A stretch of 64,000 bases of DNA from positions 1 to 64,000 of the forward strand of contig NZ_JAYLLH010000013.1 of NCBI RefSeq assembly GCF_035818635.1, read 5' to 3'. The position numbers and the translations under genes are program-made. Under the pieces are notes generated by a model that was not told the DNA's origin, searched no databases, and saw only the letters and a program-made list of their open reading frames with translations. The DNA is from Mesobacterium_A hydrothermale. Lineage in GTDB: Bacteria; Pseudomonadota; Alphaproteobacteria; Rhodobacterales; Rhodobacteraceae. Within the stretch, counting starts at the first letter, position 1; each line of letters opens with the position of its first letter. Below, piece after piece: positions 1-7,592 of this stretch.

Positions 1-2
1 GT

Positions 3-1523
3 TTGGCGGGCAGACCCCAACGACATCATCGCCGCAAGAAATCGAGGGTTCCAAATGTTGGATTCAATCCACTAGCCGAGGCCTGTTTCCGCATGATCGT
101 CGAGTCGGGCATCCTGCCCGAAGGTGCGGTGCAGCTGATCGTCGGCGGGACCGGCAACCTCCTGGATCACCTCGGTCCACAGGACGTGGTCAGCTTTACC
201 GGCTCTGCCGCCACCGCGCTCAAGCTGCGCTCGAACATGACCCTGCTGCGCAACTCCACCCGGTTTGTTGCCGAACAGGACAGCCTGAACGCCTCGATCC
301 TTGGCCCTGACGCCGCGCCGGGCACGCCCGAATTCGACCTGTTCATCAAGCAGGCGGCGCAGGAAAGCACCGTCAAGGCCGGGCAGAAATGCACGGCGAT
401 TCGCCGCATCATCGTGCCGGACCGTCACATCGGCACCGTGGCAGAGGCGCTGTCGGCCCGGCTGGCCACCACCACCATCGGCGACCCGGAAACCGATGTG
501 CGCATGGGCGCGCTGGTGTCTGCCGCGCAAAAGGCCGACGTCCTGGCGGTGGTCGATCGCCTGGCAGGCGAAACCACCCGCGTCCCCACGGGCGATCTCG
601 CGGTACCCGACGCCCCCGGCACCGGCTTTCTCGCCCCCATCCTGCTGCGCTGCGACGATCCCGACGCCGCCCGCGCGGTCCATGACTGCGAAGCGTTTGG
701 CCCGGTCTCGACCCTGATGCCCTACCGCGATCTCTCCCACGCGGCAGAGCTTGCCAATCGCGGCGGCGGCTCGCTTGTGGCCTCGCTCATCACCCATGAC
801 CCGGCGGTGGCGCGCTGCGTCGCGGTGGAAACCGCCGCCTGGCACGGGCGGCTCTACATCGCCGACCGCGACAGCATGGGAGAGGCGACAGGCCATGGCT
901 CCCCGCTGCCGCATCTGCTGCACGGTGGCCCGGGCCGCGCCGGCGGCGGCGAGGAGCTTGGCGGTATCCGCGGCGTTCTGCACTACATGCAACGCTGCGC
1001 GGTGCAGGGCTCACCCGACATGCTGACCGCCGTCACCGGCCAATGGGTGCCAGGCAGCGCCGAACGCGGCGACCCCGTCCACCCGTTCCAGCAAACCTTC
1101 CACGATCTCGCCATCGGCCAGACACTGTGGACGGCAGAGCGCCAGGTCACGCTTGAGGATATCGAGCATTTCGCCCATTTCACCGGCGACACCTTTTATG
1201 CCCACATGGACGAAGACGCCGCGCGCGCGAACCCGTTCTTCCCCGGCCGTGTGGCCCATGGCTACCTTTTGCTCAGCTTCGCTGCCGGGCTTTTCGTCCA
1301 GCCCGACCCGGGGCCGGTGCTGGCCAACACCGGGCTGAACGCACTCAGCTTCCAGAAACCGGTCAGCCCCGGCGACACGATCCGCGTCCGCCTGACCTGC
1401 AAGCGCAAGACCCGCCGAACCGACAGCTACGGAGAGGTCGCGTGGACCGCCACGCTCTACAACCAGGACAGGGACCAGGTGGCGGAATACGAACTGCTGA
1501 CCATGGTCAGCTACAGCCGCTGA
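3..1523 (+). CDS. paaZ: PaaZ, 5'-truncated: oxepin-CoA hydrolase / semialdehyde dehydrogenase
   Basis: C-terminal part of the bifunctional enzyme of aerobic phenylacetate catabolism. The MaoC-type hydratase opens the oxepin-CoA ring and the aldehyde dehydrogenase oxidises the resulting semialdehyde. Visible landmarks, numbered from base 3, are the dehydrogenase base E91 (FVAEQDS), catalytic C130 (GQKCTAIRR), and a C-terminal MaoC domain with the Asp/His pair D396 and H401 (TGDTFYAH). The family is usually about 680 residues. Family-like sequence here starts only at LAEACFRM, near base 69. The 22 residues encoded before it are Arg/His-rich and do not fit PaaZ, so the TTG at base 3 is not a credible start. 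Either the window begins at an assembly edge or a rearrangement removed the 5' third. paaX follows. Confidence 0.85.
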   Translation: MAGRPQRHHRRKKSRVPNVGFNPLAEACFRMIVESGILPEGAVQLIVGGTGNLLDHLGPQDVVSFTGSAATALKLRSNMTLLRNSTRFVAEQDSLNASILGPDAAPGTPEFDLFIKQAAQESTVKAGQKCTAIRRIIVPDRHIGTVAEALSARLATTTIGDPETDVRMGALVSAAQKADVLAVVDRLAGETTRVPTGDLAVPDAPGTGFLAPILLRCDDPDAARAVHDCEAFGPVSTLMPYRDLSHAAELANRGGGSLVASLITHDPAVARCVAVETAAWHGRLYIADRDSMGEATGHGSPLPHLLHGGPGRAGGGEELGGIRGVLHYMQRCAVQGSPDMLTAVTGQWVPGSAERGDPVHPFQQTFHDLAIGQTLWTAERQVTLEDIEHFAHFTGDTFYAHMDEDAARANPFFPGRVAHGYLLLSFAAGLFVQPDPGPVLANTGLNALSFQKPVSPGDTIRVRLTCKRKTRRTDSYGEVAWTATLYNQDRDQVAEYELLTMVSYSR

Positions 1524-1553
1524 TCCTTTCATCTTTCCCATAAATACTCGAAC

Positions 1554-1580
1554 GCAACGGCACCACGCGCGTGCCGTTGC
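1554..1580 (+). terminator. Hairpin after paaZ
   Basis: A perfect 10-bp stem (GCAACGGCAC and its complement) with a 7-nt loop lies 30 bases after the paaZ stop and 31 bases before the paaX ATG. There is no T-run, so it may be a weak terminator or mRNA-stabilising hairpin. It could also be a palindromic operator for PaaX, since it sits in that gene's leader. Confidence 0.45.
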
Positions 1581-1611
1581 ATTGCCGGGCAAAGCCCTTA
1601 ACCATGGCCCG

Positions 1612-2421
1612 ATGGATCCGCTCGCGCCCCTTGTCACCCGCCTGCATGCCGAAGGCCGCCTGCGGGTCTGGTCATTGGTCATCACCGTCTTCGGTGACAG
1701 CGTGCAGCATCGCGGCGGGCGTATCGCCACCGCGCGGCTGTCGCGGCTTCTGGGCCGGATCGGCATCGGCAACAGCGCGTTGCGCACGGCCCTGTCCCGG
1801 CTGGCCAGCGACGGCTGGATCGAAGGGCGGCGCGAGGGGCGCAACAGTTCCTACTGCCTGACCCGCAAGGGGTCCGAGACATTCGGCCCCGCCACTGCCC
1901 GCATCTATGCCCCGCCGCGCCTTGGGCCTGTGACGGACTGGGTGTTCGATGCCGGGCCCGACTTGCCGGGGCTGACCGTGGCCGGGGGCACCCTGCGTCC
2001 CGCAGATGTCCCGCAACCCTCGGGCGCGGGTTTTCGGATCACCGGCCAATTGTCGCCCACGTCGCGGCAGGCGGTGATCGACGGGCTGGATCCGGACCAC
2101 CTGACCGCGCTGGAACGGCTGGCCGCGGATCTGTCCGACCTTGGCGCGATCGCGAACCCCGACCCGCTGACCGCCGCATCCGCTCGCATCCTGCTGATCC
2201 ACCGCTGGCGCCGCCTGGTGCTGCGCTGGCCCGAACTGCCGGCGGAACTGATGCCCGACGCGATCACCCCGCGCGACCTGCACGCGGCGGTTGCCAGGCG
2301 CTATGCCACGCTTTCTCCGCGGGCCGAGCACTGGTTCGACCGTGGCGATGGCGACATGGCAGCGATGCCTGCGGCGGCAGAGGCCTTCGCCAAACGCTTC
2401 GGCGGGCGCGGACTCTCTTGA
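1612..2421 (+). CDS. paaX: PaaX-type transcriptional repressor of phenylacetate degradation
   Basis: 269-residue PaaX-family regulator. The family represses phenylacetate catabolic genes and is relieved by phenylacetyl-CoA. The N-terminal half carries the winged-helix region (VITVFGDSVQHRGG, then TARLSRLLGRIGIGNSALRT) followed by the PaaX central and C-terminal domains. ATG 1612 is preferred to the TTG at 1582, because family members begin a few residues before the LVTRLH-type segment. No strong Shine-Dalgarno is visible. It directly follows the paaZ fragment, which fits autogenous control of a paa locus whose remainder lies outside the window. Confidence 0.85.
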   Translation: MDPLAPLVTRLHAEGRLRVWSLVITVFGDSVQHRGGRIATARLSRLLGRIGIGNSALRTALSRLASDGWIEGRREGRNSSYCLTRKGSETFGPATARIYAPPRLGPVTDWVFDAGPDLPGLTVAGGTLRPADVPQPSGAGFRITGQLSPTSRQAVIDGLDPDHLTALERLAADLSDLGAIANPDPLTAASARILLIHRWRRLVLRWPELPAELMPDAITPRDLHAAVARRYATLSPRAEHWFDRGDGDMAAMPAAAEAFAKRFGGRGLS

Positions 2422-2452
2422 TTTGTGGAAAAATCAGCGCAACTGTTGAGAA

Positions 2453-2791
2453 ATGAACAGCCTGACCCCGTTTCCCGGCGGCACCAGCGCGTCGCAGGTC
2501 GCCTTCCACCGGACCGAGCTTTCGGTCATCCTGTCGCTTTACGGTCGGATGGTCGCCGCCGGAGAATGGCGTGACTACGGTATTTCCAACCTGCGTGACG
2601 TGGCCGTGTTTTCCGTCTTTCGGCGCACGGCGGAAAACCCGCTCTACAAGATCGAAAAGCGCCCCGCGCTGCGTCTGAAACAGGGGATGTACGCGGTGAT
2701 CGGCATGGATGGCCAGGTGTTGAAACGCGGACAGGACCTGAAGACCGTGCTGCGCGTCCTGGAACGCAAGCTTATCCGCCCGGTGGAATAG
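2453..2791 (+). CDS. DUF2794 family protein
   Basis: 112-residue cytosolic protein recognised as DUF2794, a compact alphaproteobacterial family of unknown function. Recognisable segments are VAFHRTELSVILSLYGRMVA and GEWRDYGIS, followed by a basic C-terminal region. There is no signal peptide or membrane segment. It starts 31 bases after paaX and ends convergently with the metal-transport operon, with only 3 bases between the stops, so it is the last gene before a strand switch. Confidence 0.8.
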   Translation: MNSLTPFPGGTSASQVAFHRTELSVILSLYGRMVAAGEWRDYGISNLRDVAVFSVFRRTAENPLYKIEKRPALRLKQGMYAVIGMDGQVLKRGQDLKTVLRVLERKLIRPVE

Positions 2792-2794
2792 GCC

Positions 2795-3706
2795 TCAGCT
2801 GGTCCGATGCGGCGCGAAGAGCGCGGCCAGCGTCAGGATCAGCCCCGACACCGTCGCGATCATCCCCGCCGCGCTGACCGACTGCGTGAAGCCCAGCCAG
2901 ATCGGCCCGTACCCGGCCAGAACGTACCCCGCAACCGCCGCCAGCGCGGCAAAGCCAAGGCTCCACCACACCTGTGCCTGCAAGCTGTTGGTCATCAACC
3001 GCGCGGCTGCGGGCGGGCAGATGAACATGGCGATCACGATGATCGACCCCACGGCATCGAATGCCGCGACCGCCGCAATCGCCGCCAGCACCACCAGCCC
3101 GAAACCGATCAGTGCCACCGGCAGTCCCTGCGAACGGGCAAACTCTTCGTCGAAGGTGGACAGTTTCAGGGGCCGCCAGAACAGCCAGATCGCCCCGGCC
3201 ACCAGCAGCAGGCACAGCGCCATCCGCGCCAGTTCCGGCGGCAGGCCTTGCAAGGCCCGGGGGTCCAGCAGCGAAGACCAGCCCAGCCCGTCCAGCCAGA
3301 TCAGGCTTTCCAGGTTGCCATACAGCGCGTGCTGTACGTCAAGGTGCACAGATGACGTGTCGGATTGCTCCAGCAGCAACACGCCACCGGCGAACATCGC
3401 GGTGAAAACGACCCCCATCGCCGTGCCGGCGTTCAACCGCCCCAGCCGCCGCACCGCCTCGATCAGCAGCGCGGCCAGGATCGCGGCCCCGGCGGCGCCC
3501 AACAGCATCGGCCAGGTGCTGACCTGCCCGGTCAACAGAAAGGCCACGACGATCCCGGGCAGCACCACATGGCTGATCGCATCGCCCATCAGCGCTTGCC
3601 GCCGCAGCAGCAGGAAATTGCCGGGCAAGGCGCAGGCCAGCGCGGCAAGGGTCCCGATCAACAGCGGGGGCAGGGACAGGGCGACAAACTCGGCTCCCAT
3701 GATCAA
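2795..3706 (-). CDS. Metal (Mn/Zn) ABC transporter permease, second subunit
   Basis: 303-residue permease of the ABC-3 (ZnuB/TroCD/MntB) family with about eight hydrophobic segments. FLLLRRQALMGDAISHVVLP near residue 30 matches the conserved start of these permeases. It is the last gene of a four-gene minus-strand operon (binding protein, ATPase, permease, permease), and its start overlaps the upstream permease stop by 4 bases. Two different permeases are typical of Mn/Fe-type TroABCD/MntABCD/SitABCD importers, whereas ZnuABC has one. Exact metal not resolved from sequence. Confidence 0.85.
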   Translation of the reverse strand: MIMGAEFVALSLPPLLIGTLAALACALPGNFLLLRRQALMGDAISHVVLPGIVVAFLLTGQVSTWPMLLGAAGAAILAALLIEAVRRLGRLNAGTAMGVVFTAMFAGGVLLLEQSDTSSVHLDVQHALYGNLESLIWLDGLGWSSLLDPRALQGLPPELARMALCLLLVAGAIWLFWRPLKLSTFDEEFARSQGLPVALIGFGLVVLAAIAAVAAFDAVGSIIVIAMFICPPAAARLMTNSLQAQVWWSLGFAALAAVAGYVLAGYGPIWLGFTQSVSAAGMIATVSGLILTLAALFAPHRTS

Positions 3707-4608
3707 AGGCCCCGTGCTGCGCGTCTGTGCCGGATCGCCCGGGCCAGGGCCCCGCGCCGGGGCGCGGCCACCAGCGACAGGGTAAACAGCGCGACGCCCA
3801 CCAGCACGATGATCGGTCCGGTTGGCAGGTTCGGCGCCGATGCCGACAGCGCCGCGCCGACATAGGCGGCGACCGCGCCCAGCCCGCCCGACAGGACAAC
3901 CAGCCGGGAAACGCTGTCGGTCCAGAACCGCGCCGTGGTAGGCGGGATGACCAGCAGCGCGACGATCAGGATCAGCCCGACGATCTTCAGCCCGACCACC
4001 GTGATCGCCAGGACCAGCCCCATCAGCATCGCGTCGCTCTTGCGCTGCGACACCCCCTGCGTCGCGGCAAAGACCGGATCGAACGCGGTCAGCGTCAGGG
4101 GCCTGCGAAACAGGAACACCCCTGCCAGCACGGCCAGCCCGCCAAACGCGATGATCACCGCTTCGGAAAACAGCATCCCGGCGGTCGAGCCCAGAAGATA
4201 GCTTTCCAGCCCGGCCTGACGGCCTGCGGGCAGGGCCTGCACCACGGTCATCAACACGATCCCGAAACCGAACAGCACCGACAACGCGGCACCGATGGCG
4301 GCATCTTCGGGCAGGCGCGTCCGGGTTGTCAGCCAGCGCACCCAGCGCAGCCCCAGCCAGGCCGACAGCGCCGAGCCGGCCATCAGCGCCAGCACATCCC
4401 GCCCGTCACCGCCCAGCAGCGTCAGGATCAGGAACACCCCGACCAGCCCCGGCAGGGTGGCGTGGCTGACCGCGTCGGACACCAGCGCCCGCTTGTGCAG
4501 GAACAGGAATGCTCCGACAGCGCCAGCCGCCAGCCCCAGCGCCGCCGCGCCAAGCGCGACAAGGCTGGCGTTGTAGCCCAGTTGCAGCATCAGCGCCTGC
4601 CAGATCAT
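3703..4608 (-). CDS. Metal (Mn/Zn) ABC transporter permease, first subunit
   Basis: 301-residue ABC-3 family permease, paralogous to the downstream one. FLFLHKRALVSDAVSHATLP marks the conserved N-terminal region, and several long hydrophobic helices follow. It overlaps both neighbours by 4 bases, so translation of the ATPase and the two permeases is probably coupled. The two permeases are inferred to form a heterodimeric channel for a divalent metal delivered by the TroA-like binding protein. Confidence 0.85.
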   Translation of the reverse strand: MIWQALMLQLGYNASLVALGAAALGLAAGAVGAFLFLHKRALVSDAVSHATLPGLVGVFLILTLLGGDGRDVLALMAGSALSAWLGLRWVRWLTTRTRLPEDAAIGAALSVLFGFGIVLMTVVQALPAGRQAGLESYLLGSTAGMLFSEAVIIAFGGLAVLAGVFLFRRPLTLTAFDPVFAATQGVSQRKSDAMLMGLVLAITVVGLKIVGLILIVALLVIPPTTARFWTDSVSRLVVLSGGLGAVAAYVGAALSASAPNLPTGPIIVLVGVALFTLSLVAAPRRGALARAIRHRRAARGL

Positions 4609-5408
4609 GCCGCCCCCAGCGCCAGCGTGGCGGTGTCCAGCCGCCCGCCATAAGCGCGGTGCAGGGCCTCGGGGGTAAAGGCCTGCGCCACCGTACCCTC
4701 GGCAATCCGTTCCCGGTTGACCAGGAACACGTCGTCGAAATACCGCGCCACCGTGCTCAGGTCGTGGTGCACGCAGACGATGGTCCGGCCTTCGTCGCGC
4801 AGCGCGTGCAGCACTCCGATGATCGCGCGCTCGGTGGCCATGTCGACCCCGGCAAAGGGTTCGTCCAACAGGTACACCTCGGCCTGCTGCGCCAGGGCGC
4901 GGGCAAGGAACACGCGCTGTTGCTGGCCGCCGGAAAGCTGCCCGATCTGGCGTCTGGCAAAATCGCGCATCCCCACGCGGTCCAGACAGGCAAGGGCCCG
5001 GTCGCGATGCGCGGAACGGATCCGGCGCAACAGGCCCAGTTCGCGGGTGAGACCCATCAGCACAACATCCAGCACATCAGACGGGAAATCCCAGTCCACC
5101 GCCGCCCGCTGCGGCACATAGGCGACCCGCCCGCGCTGGCGCTCGAAGGGCTGACCAAAGATCGTGACCTGCCCTGACAGGCGCGGCACGATCCCAAGCG
5201 CGGCCTTGAGCAGGGTCGATTTCCCCGCCCCGTTCGGCCCGATGATCGCCGTCATCCGCCCGGCCAGGGCGGTCATGTCGACGTCCAGAACCACCGGCTG
5301 GTCGCCATAGCTGACCGTCAGGCCGCGCAGGGCGAACGGCACTGCGTTCAGGTCCGTCGGCGTCACGGGGGTCACGTTCCCCAAGGTGACGGGCAAGGTC
5401 TCGCTCAT
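4605..5408 (-). CDS. Metal (Mn/Zn) ABC transporter ATP-binding protein
   Basis: 267-residue ABC ATPase of the ZnuC/TroB/MntB group. The Walker A motif GPNGAGKST, signature LSGGQQQRVFLARAL, Walker B VYLLDEPFAGVD and the H-loop (VCVHHDL) are all intact. The segment YVPQRAAVDWDFP is characteristic of metal-type ATPases. The stop overlaps the permease start and its own start overlaps the binding-protein stop. It powers uptake of a transition metal across the inner membrane. Confidence 0.9.
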   Translation of the reverse strand: MSETLPVTLGNVTPVTPTDLNAVPFALRGLTVSYGDQPVVLDVDMTALAGRMTAIIGPNGAGKSTLLKAALGIVPRLSGQVTIFGQPFERQRGRVAYVPQRAAVDWDFPSDVLDVVLMGLTRELGLLRRIRSAHRDRALACLDRVGMRDFARRQIGQLSGGQQQRVFLARALAQQAEVYLLDEPFAGVDMATERAIIGVLHALRDEGRTIVCVHHDLSTVARYFDDVFLVNRERIAEGTVAQAFTPEALHRAYGGRLDTATLALGAA

Positions 5409-6346
5409 GCGCCCAGCCTGCCCGTCATGCCGCGCGCAGGCACGTCCGCGCCAAGTGCCCCTGCGATGGTCGTCACGTTGTGGTCGATCATGCCCACATA
5501 CGTCGCCTCGTAGGTGCCAGGGGCACCCATGGCATCGGAATAAAGCTCGCCTCCAACGGTGACGCGATGCCCGCGCGCCGCGGCGCCTTCGATCAGTGCG
5601 CGCAGGTTGCGGTCAGAAACAGAGCTTTCGACGAAAACCGCGCCGATCTGGCGGTCGACCAGCAGGTCTGTCAGGCTGCGGATGCGGTTCAGCCCGGCCT
5701 CGCTTTCGGTCGAAATGCCCTGGATGCCTTCGACCTGGAACCCGAAATCTCGCCCGAAATAGCCAAAGGCATCATGGGCGGTCACCAGCACGCGCGCGGC
5801 TTCGGGAACCCCAGTCAGCATGTCTTGTGCATAGGTTTGCAGCCGGTCCATCTGCGCCAGATAGGCCTGGGCATTCGCGCGCAGGGCATCGGTCTGATCC
5901 GGCAGCAGCGCAGTCAGCGCCATTTCCACTGCGCCCACGGCATGGCGCCAGAGCGACGGCACCATCCAGACATGCGGATCGGAGCGGGTGGACCGGTGGA
6001 TCACCAGGTTTTCGGGAACCGCTTCGGCCACGGCGACCACGCGGGTGCGCGCGGCAAGACGGTCCAGAAACTCGGTCATCTGCGCCTCCAGGTGCAGCCC
6101 GTTGCACAGCACTAGGTCGGCGCGGGTCAGCGCAACGATGTCGCTGCGGGTCTGGCGATAGCCGTGCGGGTCCACACCCGGTCCCATCAACGTGGTCAGG
6201 TTTACCCGGTCCCCGGCGATCCCGGCCACGGCATCGGCGATCATGCCGGTGGTCGCAACGATTGACGGGCGCGACGCGGCCAGCGCCGGGACCGTCGCAA
6301 GGGGCAAGGCGGCAAGGGTTGTCAGCAGCGTTCGGCGGCTTGGCAT
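5405..6346 (-). CDS. Metal ABC transporter substrate-binding protein, TroA-like
   Basis: 313-residue periplasmic binding protein (cluster A-I, ZnuA/TroA/PsaA). The N-terminus MPSRRTLLTTLAALPL... to ALA-A looks like a Tat-like or Sec signal peptide. From memory of the family alignment, the metal ligands are H61 (DPHGY), H125 (DPHVW), H191 (TAHDAFGYFG) and D271 (YSDAMG). That His3-Asp set is TroA-like; PsaA has Glu at the third site. No His-rich zinc loop is present, which with the two permeases favours manganese. ATG 6346 was chosen because it starts the signal peptide. An in-frame extension upstream is implausible and would include the operator. Confidence 0.87.
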   Translation of the reverse strand: MPSRRTLLTTLAALPLATVPALAASRPSIVATTGMIADAVAGIAGDRVNLTTLMGPGVDPHGYRQTRSDIVALTRADLVLCNGLHLEAQMTEFLDRLAARTRVVAVAEAVPENLVIHRSTRSDPHVWMVPSLWRHAVGAVEMALTALLPDQTDALRANAQAYLAQMDRLQTYAQDMLTGVPEAARVLVTAHDAFGYFGRDFGFQVEGIQGISTESEAGLNRIRSLTDLLVDRQIGAVFVESSVSDRNLRALIEGAAARGHRVTVGGELYSDAMGAPGTYEATYVGMIDHNVTTIAGALGADVPARGMTGRLGA

Positions 6347-6357
6347 GGGGTCTCTCT

Positions 6358-6376
6358 GTTGCAATTCATTCGCAAC
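6358..6376. promoter_or_regulatory. Palindromic candidate operator of the metal importer
   Basis: GTTGC and GCAAC arms flank an AT-rich 9-base centre, beginning 11 bases upstream of the binding-protein ATG. Position and dyad form suggest a site for a metal-responsive repressor (Fur-family Mur or Zur, or MntR). The regulator cannot be named from sequence alone. Confidence 0.5.
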
Positions 6377-6527
6377 AAGATATGTGCGCCGAACGCGATT
6401 GGTCAAGTCACCTGTGAATGACTCGCAAAAGCAGACTTTTGCCGTGGCGGCAGTGCTCTGCCTGCGTGCTTGCCTTGCGCGGTGGCCCGTGCGATTTTTC
6501 GCGGGTCCCAACAGCCGAAGTCGAGCG

Positions 6528-7517
6528 ATGCACAGCACCCATAGTCCCAGCCAGATTCACTTGCCCCAGACCACCGAGCCGCGCAATCCCGGCATGGCGC
6601 TGGACCTTGACTGGGTGATGCGCGCCACCGCCAACCGGTCGGCCATCGAACGGCGCGCGGCAACGCTGCCGGGGCGACGGTCGGTGAAGAAGGATTTTCA
6701 GGCGGCGTGGCTGTGCCGGGCGATTTCCTGCATCGACCTGACGACGCTGGCGGGCGATGACACCGCGGGCCGGGTCGGGCGGCTGTGTGCCAAGGCGCGC
6801 CAGCCGGTGCGCGCCGACCTGCTGGACGCTTTGGGCATGGGCGGGCTGACCGTGGGTGCGGTCTGCGTGTATCACGACATGATCGCACCGGCGGTCACCG
6901 CGCTGGAGGGCAGCGGCATTCCCGTCGCCGCGGTCAGCACCGGCTTTCCCGCAGGGCTGTCGCCGTTTCACCTGCGCGTGGCCGAGATCGGCGAAAGCGT
7001 GACCGCGGGCGCGGCGGAAATCGACATCGTGATTTCCCGTCGTCACGTCCTGACCGGCAACTGGCAGGCACTTTATGACGAGACGCGTGCCTTTCGCGCC
7101 GCCTGCGGCGAGGCGCATGTGAAGGCGATCCTGGCGACGGGCGAGCTGGGCACCTTGCAGAATGTCGCGCGGGCCTCGCTGGTCTGCATGATGGCGGGGG
7201 CAGATTTCATCAAGACCTCTACCGGGAAGGAAAGCGTGAACGCGACCCTGCCGGTGTCGCTGGTGATGATCCGCGCGATCCGCGACTATCACGATGCGAC
7301 GGGCTACCGCGTTGGCTACAAACCCGCGGGCGGGATTTCCAAGGCCAAGGACGCGTTGAACTACCTTGCGCTGATCAAGGAGGAACTGGGTGACCGCTGG
7401 CTGCGGCCCGACCTGTTCCGGTTCGGGGCGTCGAGCCTGCTGGGCGATATCGAACGGCAGCTGGAACATCACGTCACCGGTGCCTATTCCGCCGGTTGGC
7501 GGCACGCGATGGCCTGA
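6528..7517 (+). CDS. deoC: Deoxyribose-phosphate aldolase
   Basis: 329-residue DeoC that cleaves 2-deoxyribose 5-phosphate to glyceraldehyde 3-phosphate and acetaldehyde in deoxynucleoside catabolism. The Schiff-base lysine is K229 (FIKTSTGK), the second active-site lysine K265 (GYKPAGG) and the acidic partner D166 (EIDIVI). It is longer than the E. coli enzyme because of an N-terminal extension, as in many proteobacterial and eukaryotic DeoC proteins. ATG 6528 gives the family-like start; ATG 6594 is an alternative. It is 75 bases upstream of an aldehyde dehydrogenase that could remove the acetaldehyde. Confidence 0.92.
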   Translation: MHSTHSPSQIHLPQTTEPRNPGMALDLDWVMRATANRSAIERRAATLPGRRSVKKDFQAAWLCRAISCIDLTTLAGDDTAGRVGRLCAKARQPVRADLLDALGMGGLTVGAVCVYHDMIAPAVTALEGSGIPVAAVSTGFPAGLSPFHLRVAEIGESVTAGAAEIDIVISRRHVLTGNWQALYDETRAFRAACGEAHVKAILATGELGTLQNVARASLVCMMAGADFIKTSTGKESVNATLPVSLVMIRAIRDYHDATGYRVGYKPAGGISKAKDALNYLALIKEELGDRWLRPDLFRFGASSLLGDIERQLEHHVTGAYSAGWRHAMA

Positions 7518-7559
7518 GGGGCGCGCAGCGATCTTGCCTGACGGCGTGCCCATGACACG

Positions 7560-7592
7560 CGGGGAATTGAGTATTTTTGGAAAGATGAAAGC
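7560..7592 (+). repeat. Dispersed intergenic repeat, copy B
   Basis: GAGTATTTTTGGAAAGATGA at 7569 and following bases match, almost base for base, the reverse complement of the segment at 1524-1549. The element ends exactly at the ALDH16 start codon, so it forms the whole immediate leader of that gene. A GC-rich stretch precedes it. See the repeat-family finding. Confidence 0.65.

Noticed and set aside
61..90. A tRNA T-arm-like string near the paaZ junction as an integration site
   Set aside because: The match to the GGTTC-type arm is partial and no acceptor stem or other arms surround it.
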